A stretch of 64,000 bases of DNA from JBJXHN01 sp046233135 (GTDB lineage Bacteria > Pseudomonadota > Alphaproteobacteria > Rhodospirillales > Rhodospirillaceae): NCBI GenBank assembly GCA_046233135.1, contig JBJXHN010000005.1, positions 1-64,000 on the forward strand, in the 5' to 3' direction. The translations under genes and the position numbers were made by a program. This document shows, piece after piece, positions 1 to 9,112 of the stretch. The notes under the pieces were generated by a model. That model was not told the DNA's origin. It ran no database searches and saw nothing but the letters and a program-made list of their open reading frames with translations. The number at the start of each line of letters is the position of its first letter. The first letter of the stretch is position 1.

Positions 1-148
1 CCAGATGGCCGCCGGTGACCGAAACGGCGTCGATCAGCTCCGCCCGGACGTCCTTGGCCAGCGCTTCCAGCTCCGCCAGCGACAGATTGCGGATCTCTTC
101 GGGACGACCGAGGCGGTCCAGGACGGGTCTATCCGGGGTCTGGGTCAA
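1..148 (-). CDS. dxs: 1-deoxy-D-xylulose-5-phosphate synthase, N-terminal fragment
   Basis: This is the first 49 codons of a gene that runs off the left edge. Read on the minus strand from a TTG at 148-146, it gives a protein with a LAELEALAKDVRAELID stretch followed by AVSVTGGHL. That is the conserved N-terminal thiamine-diphosphate region of DXS, which condenses pyruvate and glyceraldehyde-3-phosphate in the MEP isoprenoid pathway. The TTG start is chosen because AGGAGAG lies about six bases upstream and no ATG fits. It is divergent from pccB across about 700 bases. The family call is made on a short segment, but the motif is characteristic. Confidence 0.85.
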   Translation of the reverse strand, partial: MTQTPDRPVLDRLGRPEEIRNLSLAELEALAKDVRAELIDAVSVTGGHL

Positions 149-855
149 GAAGGCTCTCCTTGTTCCAACGCCCGGCCGGACCCCGAACCGGCCCGAAACG
201 AGGGCGCGGGACGGCGGAGAGGGAGCGGGCATTTGTCGACACCGGGAGGACCGGAACGGATCCTGACTCGACCGGGGTCATGTGTCCTGTTTTCCGGAGT
301 TTCCGGAGCCGAAGAAAATCTGGCTCGGGACGCGCCGGGATTATGCGCCTTTTGGGACGGTCTTCCGGCACCCGGTCCGAGGCACCCTGCTATCCCTTGG
401 AGGCAACGGATTCTTTGTCCGTTTCATGACTGCTGATCTTAGGCGAAGGATTCCCCCTCTCGCAAGGCGGGGGGCCGGTTCCTCTCCTGCTTTTCCGCCG
501 GAGAGTGACAGAACGGCAACGCCTGGAAGGTGTCGTTCCGGGCGAAACAGGGACTGGTTTCCCTTATACACGGTCGCTATACTCCGGCCGCCCGCGCCTT
601 TCGGGGGTTAGCGCGACTGAAAAATGCCGTAGTCGATCCTGCCGGACCGGAGGATCCCTGGCGGCGGTGTATTCCTGCCTTTTCGATGTGGATGAGCCGT
701 GAAGTTTGGAGAGAGGTGTTTGCCGGGGGGACGAGAGCCCGGCGGCCTCGCTCCGGTCGTGTACCGGAAGACGGGTCAGACAAGACGGGGGGGAGTGGCC
801 CCGGGGACCATCAAAGGCCGCCACGCGGCCATAACAAAGAAACAGGACGATCCGT
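149..855. other. Long divergent intergenic region between dxs and pccB
   Basis: About 700 bases hold no credible gene; open frames here are short and show no recognisable protein. A possible promoter towards pccB has TATACT at 578-583, with a weak match to a -35 (TGGTTT, 555-560) 17 bases upstream. A small GC-rich hairpin, GGCCGCCACGCGGCC, lies just upstream of the pccB ribosome site. I see no riboswitch consensus. The long leader implied by this promoter (about 260 bases) could hold regulation I cannot recognise. Confidence 0.4.
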
Positions 856-2388
856 ATGCACGATATCATCCGCCAGTTGGAGGGGAAACGCGCTGCCGCC
901 CGTATGGGAGGGGGGCAACGGCGTATCGACGCCCAGCATGCCAAGGGGAAATTGACGGCGCGGGAGCGCATTGACCTCCTGCTCGACCCCGGCTCTTTTG
1001 AAGAGTGGGACATGTTCATGGAACACCGCTGCGTCGAATTCGGCATGGCGGAAAACAAGATCCCCGGCGATGGCGTGGTCACCGGCCACGGCACCATCAA
1101 CGGGCGTCTGGTGTTCGTGTTCTCGCAGGACTTCACCGTGCTCGGCGGCTCCTTGTCGGAGACCCACGCGGCGAAGATCTGCAAGATCATGGACCAGGCC
1201 ATGAAGGTGGGGGCGCCGGTCATCGGGCTGAACGACTCCGGCGGCGCGCGGATCCAGGAAGGCGTGGACAGCCTCGCGGGCTATGCCGAGGTGTTCCAGC
1301 GCAACGTGATGTCCTCGGGCGTGATCCCGCAGATTTCGATGATCATGGGACCCTGCGCCGGGGGGGCGGTGTACTCGCCGGCCATGACCGACTTCATCTT
1401 CATGGTCGAAGACAGCTCCTACATGTTCGTAACCGGTCCGGACGTGGTCAAGACCGTGACCCACGAACAGGTGACCGCCGAAGAGCTGGGCGGGGCGATG
1501 ACCCATACCGGCAAGTCCGGCGTGGCCGATCTGTCCTTCGAAAACGACGTTCATGCCCTGCTGCAGCTGCGTCGTTTCATGGACTTCCTGCCGCCCAACA
1601 ACCGGGAAAAGCCCCCGGTGCGGCCCACCGACGATCCCTGGGACCGCGAGGACTTCTCGCTCGACACCCTGGTGCCCGACAACCCCAACATGCCTTATGA
1701 CATGAAGGAGTTGATCACCAAGGTGGTCGACGAAGGCGACTTCTTCGAAGTGATGCCCCGCTATGCCGCCAACATCCTGACCGGCTTCGGCCGCATGGAA
1801 GGCGCGACCGTGGGCATCGTCGCCAACCAGCCGATGGTGCTGGCCGGCTGCCTGGACATCGACAGCGCCCGCAAGGCCGCCCGCTTCGTGCGGTTCTGCG
1901 ACGCCTTCAATATCCCCATCCTGACCTTCGTGGACGTCCCGGGCTTCCTGCCCGGCACCAGCCAGGAATACGGCGGGATCATCAAGCATGGTGCGAAGCT
2001 GCTCTATGCCTATGCGGAAGCCACCGTGCCGAAGGTCACGGTCATCACCCGCAAGGCCTATGGCGGCGCCTATGACGTGATGAGCTCCAAGCACCTGCGC
2101 GGCGACGTCAACTACGCCTGGCCCAGCGCGGAAATCGCGGTGATGGGGCCGAAGGGCGCGGTGGAAATCATCTTCCGGGGTGATATCGGCGACGAAGCCA
2201 AGATCGCCGAACGCACCGAGGAATATCGGCGCCTGTTCGCCAACCCGTTCGTGGCGGGCTCCCGCGGTTTCATCGACGACGTGATCATGCCCCATGGCAC
2301 CCGCAAGCGGGTCTGCCGGGCGCTGGCCATGCTGCGCGACAAGACCGTGGAGAACCCCTGGCGCAAGCACGGCAACATCCCGCTGTAA
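856..2388 (+). CDS. pccB: Propionyl-CoA carboxylase beta (carboxyltransferase) subunit
   Basis: A 510-residue carboxyltransferase subunit of biotin-dependent acyl-CoA carboxylases, which moves carboxyl from carboxybiotin to propionyl-CoA to give methylmalonyl-CoA in the cytoplasm. The sequence shows the crotonase-like double domain of the family. Conserved stretches include GLNDSGGARIQEGVDSL near 120, GPCAGGAVYSPAMTDF near 170, the second-half DVPGFLPGTSQE near 360, and the family C-terminus KHGNIPL. Length is typical of PccB. The alpha subunit follows 64 bases downstream, which supports PCC over other acyl-CoA carboxylases. It is clearly related to mmdA in this window. Substrate is inferred from family and neighbours; a broad acyl-CoA carboxylase is the alternative. 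Confidence 0.92.
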   Translation: MHDIIRQLEGKRAAARMGGGQRRIDAQHAKGKLTARERIDLLLDPGSFEEWDMFMEHRCVEFGMAENKIPGDGVVTGHGTINGRLVFVFSQDFTVLGGSLSETHAAKICKIMDQAMKVGAPVIGLNDSGGARIQEGVDSLAGYAEVFQRNVMSSGVIPQISMIMGPCAGGAVYSPAMTDFIFMVEDSSYMFVTGPDVVKTVTHEQVTAEELGGAMTHTGKSGVADLSFENDVHALLQLRRFMDFLPPNNREKPPVRPTDDPWDREDFSLDTLVPDNPNMPYDMKELITKVVDEGDFFEVMPRYAANILTGFGRMEGATVGIVANQPMVLAGCLDIDSARKAARFVRFCDAFNIPILTFVDVPGFLPGTSQEYGGIIKHGAKLLYAYAEATVPKVTVITRKAYGGAYDVMSSKHLRGDVNYAWPSAEIAVMGPKGAVEIIFRGDIGDEAKIAERTEEYRRLFANPFVAGSRGFIDDVIMPHGTRKRVCRALAMLRDKTVENPWRKHGNIPL

Positions 2389-2452
2389 GCGGGTGTTCTG
2401 CCGGCCTGCCGGACCCGCCTGATTTCACGAACGCCACCAAACGGGGCCAGAG

Positions 2453-4447
2453 ATGTTCGAGAAGATCCTCATTGCGAATCGCGGCGAAATCGCCTGCCGC
2501 GTTATCAAAACCGCCCAGAAGATGGGCATCAAGACCGTTGCCGTGTTCTCCGACGCCGACCGCGATGCGCTGCACGTGGATATGGCTGACGAAGCGGTGC
2601 ATATCGGTCCGCCGCCGTCCGCCCAGTCCTATCTGCTGATCGACCGCATCGTCGATGCCTGCAAGAAGACCGGCGCCCAGGCCGTTCACCCGGGCTATGG
2701 CTTCCTGTCGGAAAACAAAGCCTTCCAGGCCGCCCTGGCGGCCGAAGGCATCGCCTTCATCGGCCCGGGCAACCGCGCCATCGAGGCGATGGGCGACAAG
2801 ATCGAATCCAAGAAGCTGGCCGCTGAAGCCGGCGTTAGCACCGTGCCCGGCTACATGGGCGTGATCAAGGATGCCGACGAGGCGGTGAAGATCGCCGAAG
2901 ACATCGGCTTCCCGGTGATGATCAAGGCCTCCGCCGGCGGTGGCGGCAAGGGCATGCGCGTCGCCTATAACGCCCAGGAAGCGCGCGAAGGCTTCGTCTC
3001 GGCGACCAACGAAGCCAAATCCAGCTTCGCCGACGACCGGGTGTTCGTTGAAAAGTTCATCGAACAGCCCCGCCACATCGAAATCCAGGTGCTGGCCGAC
3101 GGTGAAACCTTCCTGTATGTCGGCGAGCGTGAATGCTCCATTCAGCGTCGGCACCAGAAGGTGATCGAGGAAGCGCCGTCGCCCTTCCTGACCCCGGAAG
3201 TGCGCAAGCAGATGGGCGAACAGGCCTGTGCCCTGGCCAAGGCAGTGGATTACACCAGCGCTGGCACCGTCGAGTTCATCGTCGATGCCCATCGCAACTT
3301 CTACTTCCTGGAAATGAACACCCGCCTGCAGGTGGAACATCCGGTGACCGAGATGATCACCGGCCTCGACCTGGTGGAGTGGATGATCCGCATCGCCAAC
3401 GGCGAGAAGCTGACCCTGACCCAGGACGACATCAAGCTGAACGGCTGGTCCATGGAATGCCGCATCTATGCGGAGGACCCGTACCGCAACTTCCTGCCGT
3501 CCACCGGCCGTCTGGTGCGCTTCGTGCCGCCCGAGGAAATCCCCGGTCACGTGCGGGTCGACACCGGCGTCGTCGACGGCGGCCAGATCAGCATGTTCTA
3601 CGACCCCATGATCGCCAAGCTGATCACCCACGGGGCCGACCGCAACGAAGCCATCCAGCGGATGCGCAGCGCGCTGGACAGCTTCTACATTCGCGGCGTG
3701 TCGCAGAACATTCCCTTCCTCGCCTCGCTGCTGTCCAAGCAACGGTTCGTGGATGGCAACCTGACCACCAACTTCATCGCCGAGGAATATGCCGACGGTT
3801 TCCATGCGGATGACCTGCCAGCGGAAGATCCGACCATTCTGATCGCCGTGGCCGCCGCCGTGCACCGCAAGGGCGCCGACCGCGACGCCCATATCAGCGG
3901 GCAGATGAAGGGCCATGAAAAGGCGACCCGGGCGGTCTGGGTGGTGCGTCTTGGCGACACCAACCATCCGGTGGAGGTGGAGCCCGTGGCCGGTGGCCAT
4001 CACGTGGTGGTCAACGGCAAGCCGGTGACGGTCATGCACGACTGGTGCTTCGGTGATCCGCTGTTCCGCTGCACGGTGGACGGCCGCGACCATGTGGTAC
4101 AGATCGACCGGGAAGGCATCGGCTATCGCCTGTTCCACGGCGGTGCGCAGGAAATGGCCGTGGTGCTGACCCCCAGCGCGGCGGAATACATGGCGCTGAT
4201 GCCGAAGAAAGAGCCGCCGGACATGAGCCTGTTCCTGCTGTCGCCGATGCCGGGCTTGCTGGTCTCGCTGTCGGTGGAAGAAGGGCAGGACGTCAAGGCC
4301 GGCGAAAATCTGGCCGTGGTCGAAGCCATGAAGATGGAAAACGTGCTGAAGGCCGAACGCGACGGCAAGGTCGCCAAGATCCACGCCGCGGCCGGCGCCA
4401 GCCTGTCCGTCGACCAGATCATCCTGGAGTTCGAAGGCGACGCCTGA
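2453..4447 (+). CDS. pccA: Propionyl-CoA carboxylase alpha subunit (biotin carboxylase + biotin carrier)
   Basis: A 664-residue protein that carboxylates biotin with ATP and bicarbonate and carries it to PccB. It opens with the biotin carboxylase signature KILIANRGEIACRVI. The glycine-rich ATP-grasp loop KASAGGGGKGMRV lies near 160-172, and EMNTRLQVEHPVTE near 286 is the active-site region. A linker or BT-type domain covers roughly 500-580. The C-terminal biotinyl domain has VVEAMKME, with the biotinylated lysine near 627. Domain order and length match bacterial PccA. It is co-oriented with pccB and ends just before a strong terminator, so pccBA forms one transcription unit. Confidence 0.93.
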   Translation: MFEKILIANRGEIACRVIKTAQKMGIKTVAVFSDADRDALHVDMADEAVHIGPPPSAQSYLLIDRIVDACKKTGAQAVHPGYGFLSENKAFQAALAAEGIAFIGPGNRAIEAMGDKIESKKLAAEAGVSTVPGYMGVIKDADEAVKIAEDIGFPVMIKASAGGGGKGMRVAYNAQEAREGFVSATNEAKSSFADDRVFVEKFIEQPRHIEIQVLADGETFLYVGERECSIQRRHQKVIEEAPSPFLTPEVRKQMGEQACALAKAVDYTSAGTVEFIVDAHRNFYFLEMNTRLQVEHPVTEMITGLDLVEWMIRIANGEKLTLTQDDIKLNGWSMECRIYAEDPYRNFLPSTGRLVRFVPPEEIPGHVRVDTGVVDGGQISMFYDPMIAKLITHGADRNEAIQRMRSALDSFYIRGVSQNIPFLASLLSKQRFVDGNLTTNFIAEEYADGFHADDLPAEDPTILIAVAAAVHRKGADRDAHISGQMKGHEKATRAVWVVRLGDTNHPVEVEPVAGGHHVVVNGKPVTVMHDWCFGDPLFRCTVDGRDHVVQIDREGIGYRLFHGGAQEMAVVLTPSAAEYMALMPKKEPPDMSLFLLSPMPGLLVSLSVEEGQDVKAGENLAVVEAMKMENVLKAERDGKVAKIHAAAGASLSVDQIILEFEGDA

Positions 4448-4514
4448 CCCCGGATGCGATTCCCCCGACCACCATCTCTGCCTGAAAAAAGAGGGCAGTG
4501 GTCGTGTATAGTTG

Positions 4515-4554
4515 AAAAAGCCGTAGCCCCTTTCTTCGGGACTACGGCTTTTTT
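4515..4554 (+). terminator. Rho-independent terminator after pccBA
   Basis: A near-continuous hairpin pairs AAGCCGTAG (4518-4526) with CTACGGCTT (4542-4550), extended inward by CCC/GGG and followed by a run of six T (4549-4554). It has A's on the 5' side, so it could also work in reverse. It lies 67 bases past pccA. The following stretch to about 4645 is strikingly AT-rich for this genome and may hold the promoter of the next gene. Confidence 0.9.
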
Positions 4555-4735
4555 CATATATAAAACTTAGGGTTTTAGCGAATATGAGATATAGACCAGC
4601 CTTCTTCCCAAGGTGTATATAGACTAATATATATAAAATGCTCTCGGCTCTGGTCGGATGAGATGCATGATCGTGCATTGGGTCGATACGGGTGACACGA
4701 GGGTTCGAAGACACCGAACGAAGGGAGGAAAGTCT

Positions 4736-5350
4736 ATGGTTTCGATGGGAGGAAAGTTCGTCATCGCGTTCGCGCGGAGCTCGGCCATTGTGGCCCTGGT
4801 CGCTGCGCCATGGATGATGGGGGCGGTCTCGATCGGCCAGGCGCAGGAAATCGATCAGGCTCGCCTGGACGAAATCGTCGCCACCATCCGGGGCTGGGTC
4901 GCTGAGCCGACCGTGGTCAGCGCCGTGCAAGCCCAAAACGAGAAGAATGCCGGGCTGACCGAGGCTGACATCAAGGCCCTGGATGATACCTGGCGGGCGG
5001 AAACGTCTGCGGCGGCCTCGCCGCACATCGATGCGGTGCTGGGCAACAGCCTGTCCCAGTATCTGGTGGGCGTGAAGGAAGGCGGTGCCGGCCTCTATAC
5101 CGAAATCTTCGTCATGGACAACCACGGCCTGAATGTCGGTCAGTCGGATGTGACTAGTGACTACTGGCAGGGTGACGAGGCGAAGTTCCAGCAGACCTTT
5201 CCCGTTGGTCCGGACGCGGTGCACGTGTCCGAAGTGGAATTCGACGAATCCAGCCAGACTTTCCAGGTTCAGGTGAGCTTGCCGGTGGTCGAGGCGGGGG
5301 CGCCGATCGGCGCCGTGACCGTCGGCCTGAACGCCGAAGCCCTGCAATAA
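4736..5350 (+). CDS. Secreted soluble Cache/PDC-type sensor-domain protein
   Basis: A 204-residue protein with a signal peptide: basic start, hydrophobic residues about 11-30, likely cleavage after GQAQ near 36. It has no other membrane segment and no output domain. The mature part holds a core EIFVMDNHGLNVGQSDVTSDYW followed by a strand-rich end, resembling stand-alone periplasmic single-Cache (PDC) domains that bind small ligands. The ATG at 4736 is chosen over an upstream ATG because GGGAGGAA lies just before it and it gives a proper signal peptide. The neighbouring chemoreceptor at 5453 suggests a role in periplasmic sensing. The ligand is unknown; organic acids are a guess from the flanking genes. 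Confidence 0.7.
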   Translation: MVSMGGKFVIAFARSSAIVALVAAPWMMGAVSIGQAQEIDQARLDEIVATIRGWVAEPTVVSAVQAQNEKNAGLTEADIKALDDTWRAETSAAASPHIDAVLGNSLSQYLVGVKEGGAGLYTEIFVMDNHGLNVGQSDVTSDYWQGDEAKFQQTFPVGPDAVHVSEVEFDESSQTFQVQVSLPVVEAGAPIGAVTVGLNAEALQ

Positions 5351-5452
5351 GGGCCGGGGACCACCGCGCGTCGGCTCCGGCCGGTTGCTCGTCGCCACGG
5401 GATGACGGGACCACCGGAGTCCGCCCGCCCGGGTTGGAAAGGATGCACTCCC

Positions 5453-7213
5453 ATGAGCACTCTCATGACTGGAGAGAGCGGAACACGGCAAGTGCGGCCG
5501 CATGACGCCGAAGAAAGCCGTTGGACCATCGGCCGGAAGCTGCTGCTTTTGGTGGCGATCTCTATTGCCGTGGGCATCACGGCCCTGGTCGGGGCGCAGA
5601 CGCTGAGTGTGCGTGCGACCCTGATGAAGCAGGCGGAAGACGGCTTCACCCGTATCAGCAGCCTGATGGCGGGCAACATGGGCGGGGGCGTGCGCTGGAA
5701 CAAGCCGCAAGCCATTGAAATGTCGTATGCCGACGCCATCGCCGAAGCCGATACGGCCATTCGCGCCATTGTCGTGACCAACGGCGATGCGGTGGAAATG
5801 ACCCGCTACGAAGCCCCATCCTTCAACGATGCGGCGAAAAAGGCTTTCGCCGGGCTGGCAGGGACGGCGGTAGACGACGTGATGACGGAGCAGGGGGACG
5901 GCACCCTGTTCGTCGGTACCCCCATCCGGCTGGCGGCGGGACAGCCGCCGATCGGCACGCTGTGGATGGCTTGGAGCCTGGATTCCATCAACGATGCCTT
6001 TCTGTCGTCGCTGACCCGACAGGTGATCATCGGTCTGGTGATCCTGCTGGTGGTTGCGGCGGTGACCATGGCCGGCATGGCCCGTATGGTCGGCACCCCC
6101 CTGGCCCGGCTGGCCGACGTGATGCATCGCCTGCGGGACGGGGATCTGGCGGTTGCCGTGCCCTACGGCGACAAGGGCGACGAGGTGGGGACCATCGCCC
6201 GGGCCATGGAGGTCTTCCGCCATAACGCCCGGGAAATGGAAGGCATGCGAAGCCAGCAGGAGCAGGCGAAGGCGGAGGCCGAGCAGCAGCGCCTGACGGT
6301 GATGGGCGAGATGGCCGATACCCTGCGCAGCCGGGTGGGGGTGCTGGCCTCGGGCATGACCGATCTGGCGCGGCGGTTCGGCGACAGTTCCCGGGTGCTG
6401 GCGACCGATGCCCATCAGACCCGCGAGCTGAGCATGACCGTCGCATCGGTCACGGATCAGACCGCCAGCAGCGTACAGACGGTGGCCGCTGCGGCCGAGC
6501 AGCTGCATGCGTCCAGCCAGGAGATTTCCCGCCATGTCACCCGCTCGGCGGAAGAGGCGGATACGGCGTCCCGCGAGGCGGACAGCATCCGTGAGCAGAT
6601 CTCCAGTCTGGCCGATGTGGTCGGGCGGATCGGCAATGTGGTGGAGTTGATCCAGTCCATCGCCAGCCAGACCAACCTGCTGGCCCTGAATGCGACGATC
6701 GAAGCCGCCCGCGCCGGCGAAGCCGGCAAGGGCTTTGCCGTGGTCGCCGGAGAGGTGAAGAACCTCGCCAACCAGACCGCCCGGGCCACCGATGAAATCA
6801 GCCAACAGATTGCAGCCGTTCAGGAAGGCACCAGCGGTGCCGTGACCGCCATCGTCCGCATCGGCGAGATCATCGAGACCATGCGCGCCAGTGCGGGAAC
6901 GGTGGAACAGGCGGTGGAGCACCAGAATGCGGCCATCGAGGAAATCGCCCGCAATGTCCAGGAAGCCGCTCACGGTACCCAGGAGGCGTCGGGCCGCATC
7001 GGCGATGTGTCCGAGAACGCCGCCGAAACCCTGCAAGCCGCCGAAGGAATCTCGGCCCTGAGCGACGAGTTGACCCGCAGCAGTTCGGAACTGGACCGGA
7101 CCGTGGACGCTTTCGTCAGCGACCTGCGCTCGGAAGCGCTGGGCGCGGGGCGGCCGGCCGCAAGGGGCGCCGGACAGGGGGGCGCCGGCCGGTTGCGGAT
7201 GGCGGCGGAATAG
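5453..7213 (+). CDS. Methyl-accepting chemotaxis protein
   Basis: A 586-residue chemoreceptor. A first membrane segment lies near 27-49, followed by a periplasmic sensing region of about 140 residues that looks like a single Cache fold. A second membrane segment lies near 190-212, then a HAMP linker, then a long signalling coiled coil. The conserved hairpin tip SQTNLLALNATIEAARAGE is near 405, followed by KGFAVVAGEVKNLA, where CheA/CheW bind. ATG 5453 is preferred over in-frame starts further up because GGAAAGGA precedes it. It follows the secreted Cache protein by about 100 bases, likely in one operon. The ligand is not readable from sequence. Confidence 0.92.
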   Translation: MSTLMTGESGTRQVRPHDAEESRWTIGRKLLLLVAISIAVGITALVGAQTLSVRATLMKQAEDGFTRISSLMAGNMGGGVRWNKPQAIEMSYADAIAEADTAIRAIVVTNGDAVEMTRYEAPSFNDAAKKAFAGLAGTAVDDVMTEQGDGTLFVGTPIRLAAGQPPIGTLWMAWSLDSINDAFLSSLTRQVIIGLVILLVVAAVTMAGMARMVGTPLARLADVMHRLRDGDLAVAVPYGDKGDEVGTIARAMEVFRHNAREMEGMRSQQEQAKAEAEQQRLTVMGEMADTLRSRVGVLASGMTDLARRFGDSSRVLATDAHQTRELSMTVASVTDQTASSVQTVAAAAEQLHASSQEISRHVTRSAEEADTASREADSIREQISSLADVVGRIGNVVELIQSIASQTNLLALNATIEAARAGEAGKGFAVVAGEVKNLANQTARATDEISQQIAAVQEGTSGAVTAIVRIGEIIETMRASAGTVEQAVEHQNAAIEEIARNVQEAAHGTQEASGRIGDVSENAAETLQAAEGISALSDELTRSSSELDRTVDAFVSDLRSEALGAGRPAARGAGQGGAGRLRMAAE

Positions 7214-7338
7214 CCGCCATTTCCGCCACCTGCTGCCCGGCGACCGTCCCGTTAGGCGATATAAACCTGTCTGTTTGCTCTTAATGCATGCGTAACCCAT
7301 TGGTTCGCATGGCTGCTTTGCGGTTCCCGCACCCGCGA

Positions 7339-7374
7339 ATGACGTAAATCCCTTGCGCATTTGTGCTACGTCAT
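7339..7374. promoter_or_regulatory. Inverted repeat upstream of the mmd operon
   Basis: ATGACGTA (7339-7346) and TACGTCAT (7367-7374) form a perfect 8-base inverted repeat with 20 bases between the arms, about 170 bases before mmdA. There is no T run, so it looks more like a regulator site than a terminator. The surrounding gene-free stretch 7214-7546 (333 bases) shows nothing else I can name. The binding factor is unknown. Confidence 0.4.
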
Positions 7375-7546
7375 CATCTTGTAGCTTGTGGCTGGTGCCC
7401 AGGGGGGGCAGCTTGCCGCCGGGATCGTGCGGACTCCGGGACGGGGACAAGACCTCGGAGACGGGGCGCCGATCTCTCGCGCGCCGCTGCCGGACCGTTC
7501 GTGTCCGGTGGCTTCTGATAGAGATTTTTGGCCCGAAGGTCTGCCC

Positions 7547-9100
7547 ATGGCGATTTCCAGGACGCTTGTCGAGGAACTGGAGAAACGGCGTGCGAAAGCG
7601 CTCGCCGGAGGGGGGGAGGCCAAGGCCGAGGCCCGTCGTGCGAAGGGGCTGATGACGGCCCGCGAACGGCTGCAAACGCTGTTCGAGCCGGGCACCTTCC
7701 AGGAAGTGGGGCTGCACGCCCATCATAACACCCGCAACTTCGGCATGGCCGACAAGGACTTGCCCGGCGATGCGGTGGTCTGCGGCGCGGGGTTCGTCGA
7801 CGGCCGGCCGGTGTCCGGCTTCAGCCAGGACTTCACCGTGGCCGGCGGGTCCCTGGGCGATGTGCATGCCCGCAAGATCTGTTACGCCCTGGATCACGCG
7901 GTGAAGGCCGGTGTACCGGTGGTCGGGTTCAATGATTCCGGGGGCGCGCGCATTCAGGAAGGCGTGGGCGCCCTGTCGGCCTATGGTCAGGTGTTCTATC
8001 GCAATGTCCAGCTGTCGGGTGTGGTGCCGCAGATCGCGGTGATCGCCGGGCCTTGCGCGGGTGGGGCGGCCTATTCGCCGGCCCTGATGGACTTCATCGT
8101 GATGACCCGCACCAATGCCCATATGTTCATCTGCGGGCCGGAGGTGATCCGCTCGGTCACCGGCCAGGCGACGACGATGGACGAGATCGGCAGCGCCGAC
8201 GTGAACGGCTCGGTCAGCGGCAACGTCCATTTCGTCGTGGAGAACGATGCCGAGGCCATCAATGTGGTGCGCCGGTTGCTGTCCTTCCTGCCGTCGAACA
8301 ATCTGGTGGATCCGCCTCATCGCATCGATCCGCACCTGTCCATCGCCGACGATCCCGGTCTGGATGACCTGGTGCCCGAGGATCCGAAAGCGCCGTTTGA
8401 CGTGCGTCAGGTGATCCTGCGTCTGGCCGACGGCGGTGATTTCCTGGAAGTCATGGAAGGCTTTGCCCGCAACATCGTCATCGGCTTCGGCCGCATTGGC
8501 GGTGTGGTGGTGGGCTTCGTGGCCAACCAGCCGATCGTCAAGGCCGGTACCCTGGACATCGATGCCAGCGACAAGGCCGCCCGTTTCGTCCGCTTCTGCA
8601 ACGTTTTCAACATTCCCCTGGTGACTCTGGTGGACGTCCCGGGCTTCCTGCCCGGGGTTCAGGAAGAACGGCGGGGGATCATTCGCCACGGCGCGAAGAT
8701 GCTGTTCGCCTATGCCTCCGCCACCGTGCCGAAGATCACGGTGATCATGCGCAAGGCCTACGGTGGCGCCTATCTGGCCATGTGCAGTTCGGACATGGGG
8801 GCGGATGCTGTGCTTGCTTGGCCGTCGGCGGAAATCGCCGTCATGGGGGCCGAGGGGGCGGTGAACATCCTCTATAACCGTGAACTGAAGTCCGCCGAAG
8901 ACCCGGTGACGCGGCGCCGCGACCTGGCTGACGCATACCGCAAGGAATTCGCCTCGCCCTACCTGTCGGCGGGCATGCTGTTCATCACCGATGTGGTGCA
9001 GCCCAGCCAGACCCGGGCCGCCGTGGCGCTGACCCTGCGCGGGCTGCTGTCCAAGCGGGAAACCCGACCGCCCAAGAAGCACGGCAACATCCCGCTGTGA
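7547..9100 (+). CDS. mmdA: Methylmalonyl-CoA decarboxylase alpha subunit (carboxyltransferase)
   Basis: A 517-residue acyl-CoA carboxyltransferase-family protein. It shares the PccB core: FNDSGGARIQEGVGALSAYG, GPCAGGAAYSPALMDFIV, DVPGFLPGVQEE and a KHGNIPL end. In this operon it most likely runs in the decarboxylating direction, moving carboxyl from methylmalonyl-CoA to the biotin carrier encoded at 9535. The ATG at 7547 aligns with the family start (a basic helix, then LMTARERLQ). Oxaloacetate decarboxylase is less likely because OadA has a different, pyruvate-carboxylase-type transferase domain. The assignment to the pump rather than a second carboxylase rests on the downstream membrane subunits. 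Confidence 0.85.
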   Translation: MAISRTLVEELEKRRAKALAGGGEAKAEARRAKGLMTARERLQTLFEPGTFQEVGLHAHHNTRNFGMADKDLPGDAVVCGAGFVDGRPVSGFSQDFTVAGGSLGDVHARKICYALDHAVKAGVPVVGFNDSGGARIQEGVGALSAYGQVFYRNVQLSGVVPQIAVIAGPCAGGAAYSPALMDFIVMTRTNAHMFICGPEVIRSVTGQATTMDEIGSADVNGSVSGNVHFVVENDAEAINVVRRLLSFLPSNNLVDPPHRIDPHLSIADDPGLDDLVPEDPKAPFDVRQVILRLADGGDFLEVMEGFARNIVIGFGRIGGVVVGFVANQPIVKAGTLDIDASDKAARFVRFCNVFNIPLVTLVDVPGFLPGVQEERRGIIRHGAKMLFAYASATVPKITVIMRKAYGGAYLAMCSSDMGADAVLAWPSAEIAVMGAEGAVNILYNRELKSAEDPVTRRRDLADAYRKEFASPYLSAGMLFITDVVQPSQTRAAVALTLRGLLSKRETRPPKKHGNIPL

Positions 9101-9112
9101 GGATCCGGCCTG

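Noticed and set aside
811..2370. Minus-strand open frame opposite pccB
   Set aside because: Antisense shadow of a strongly supported gene with His/Gly/Ala-rich composition.
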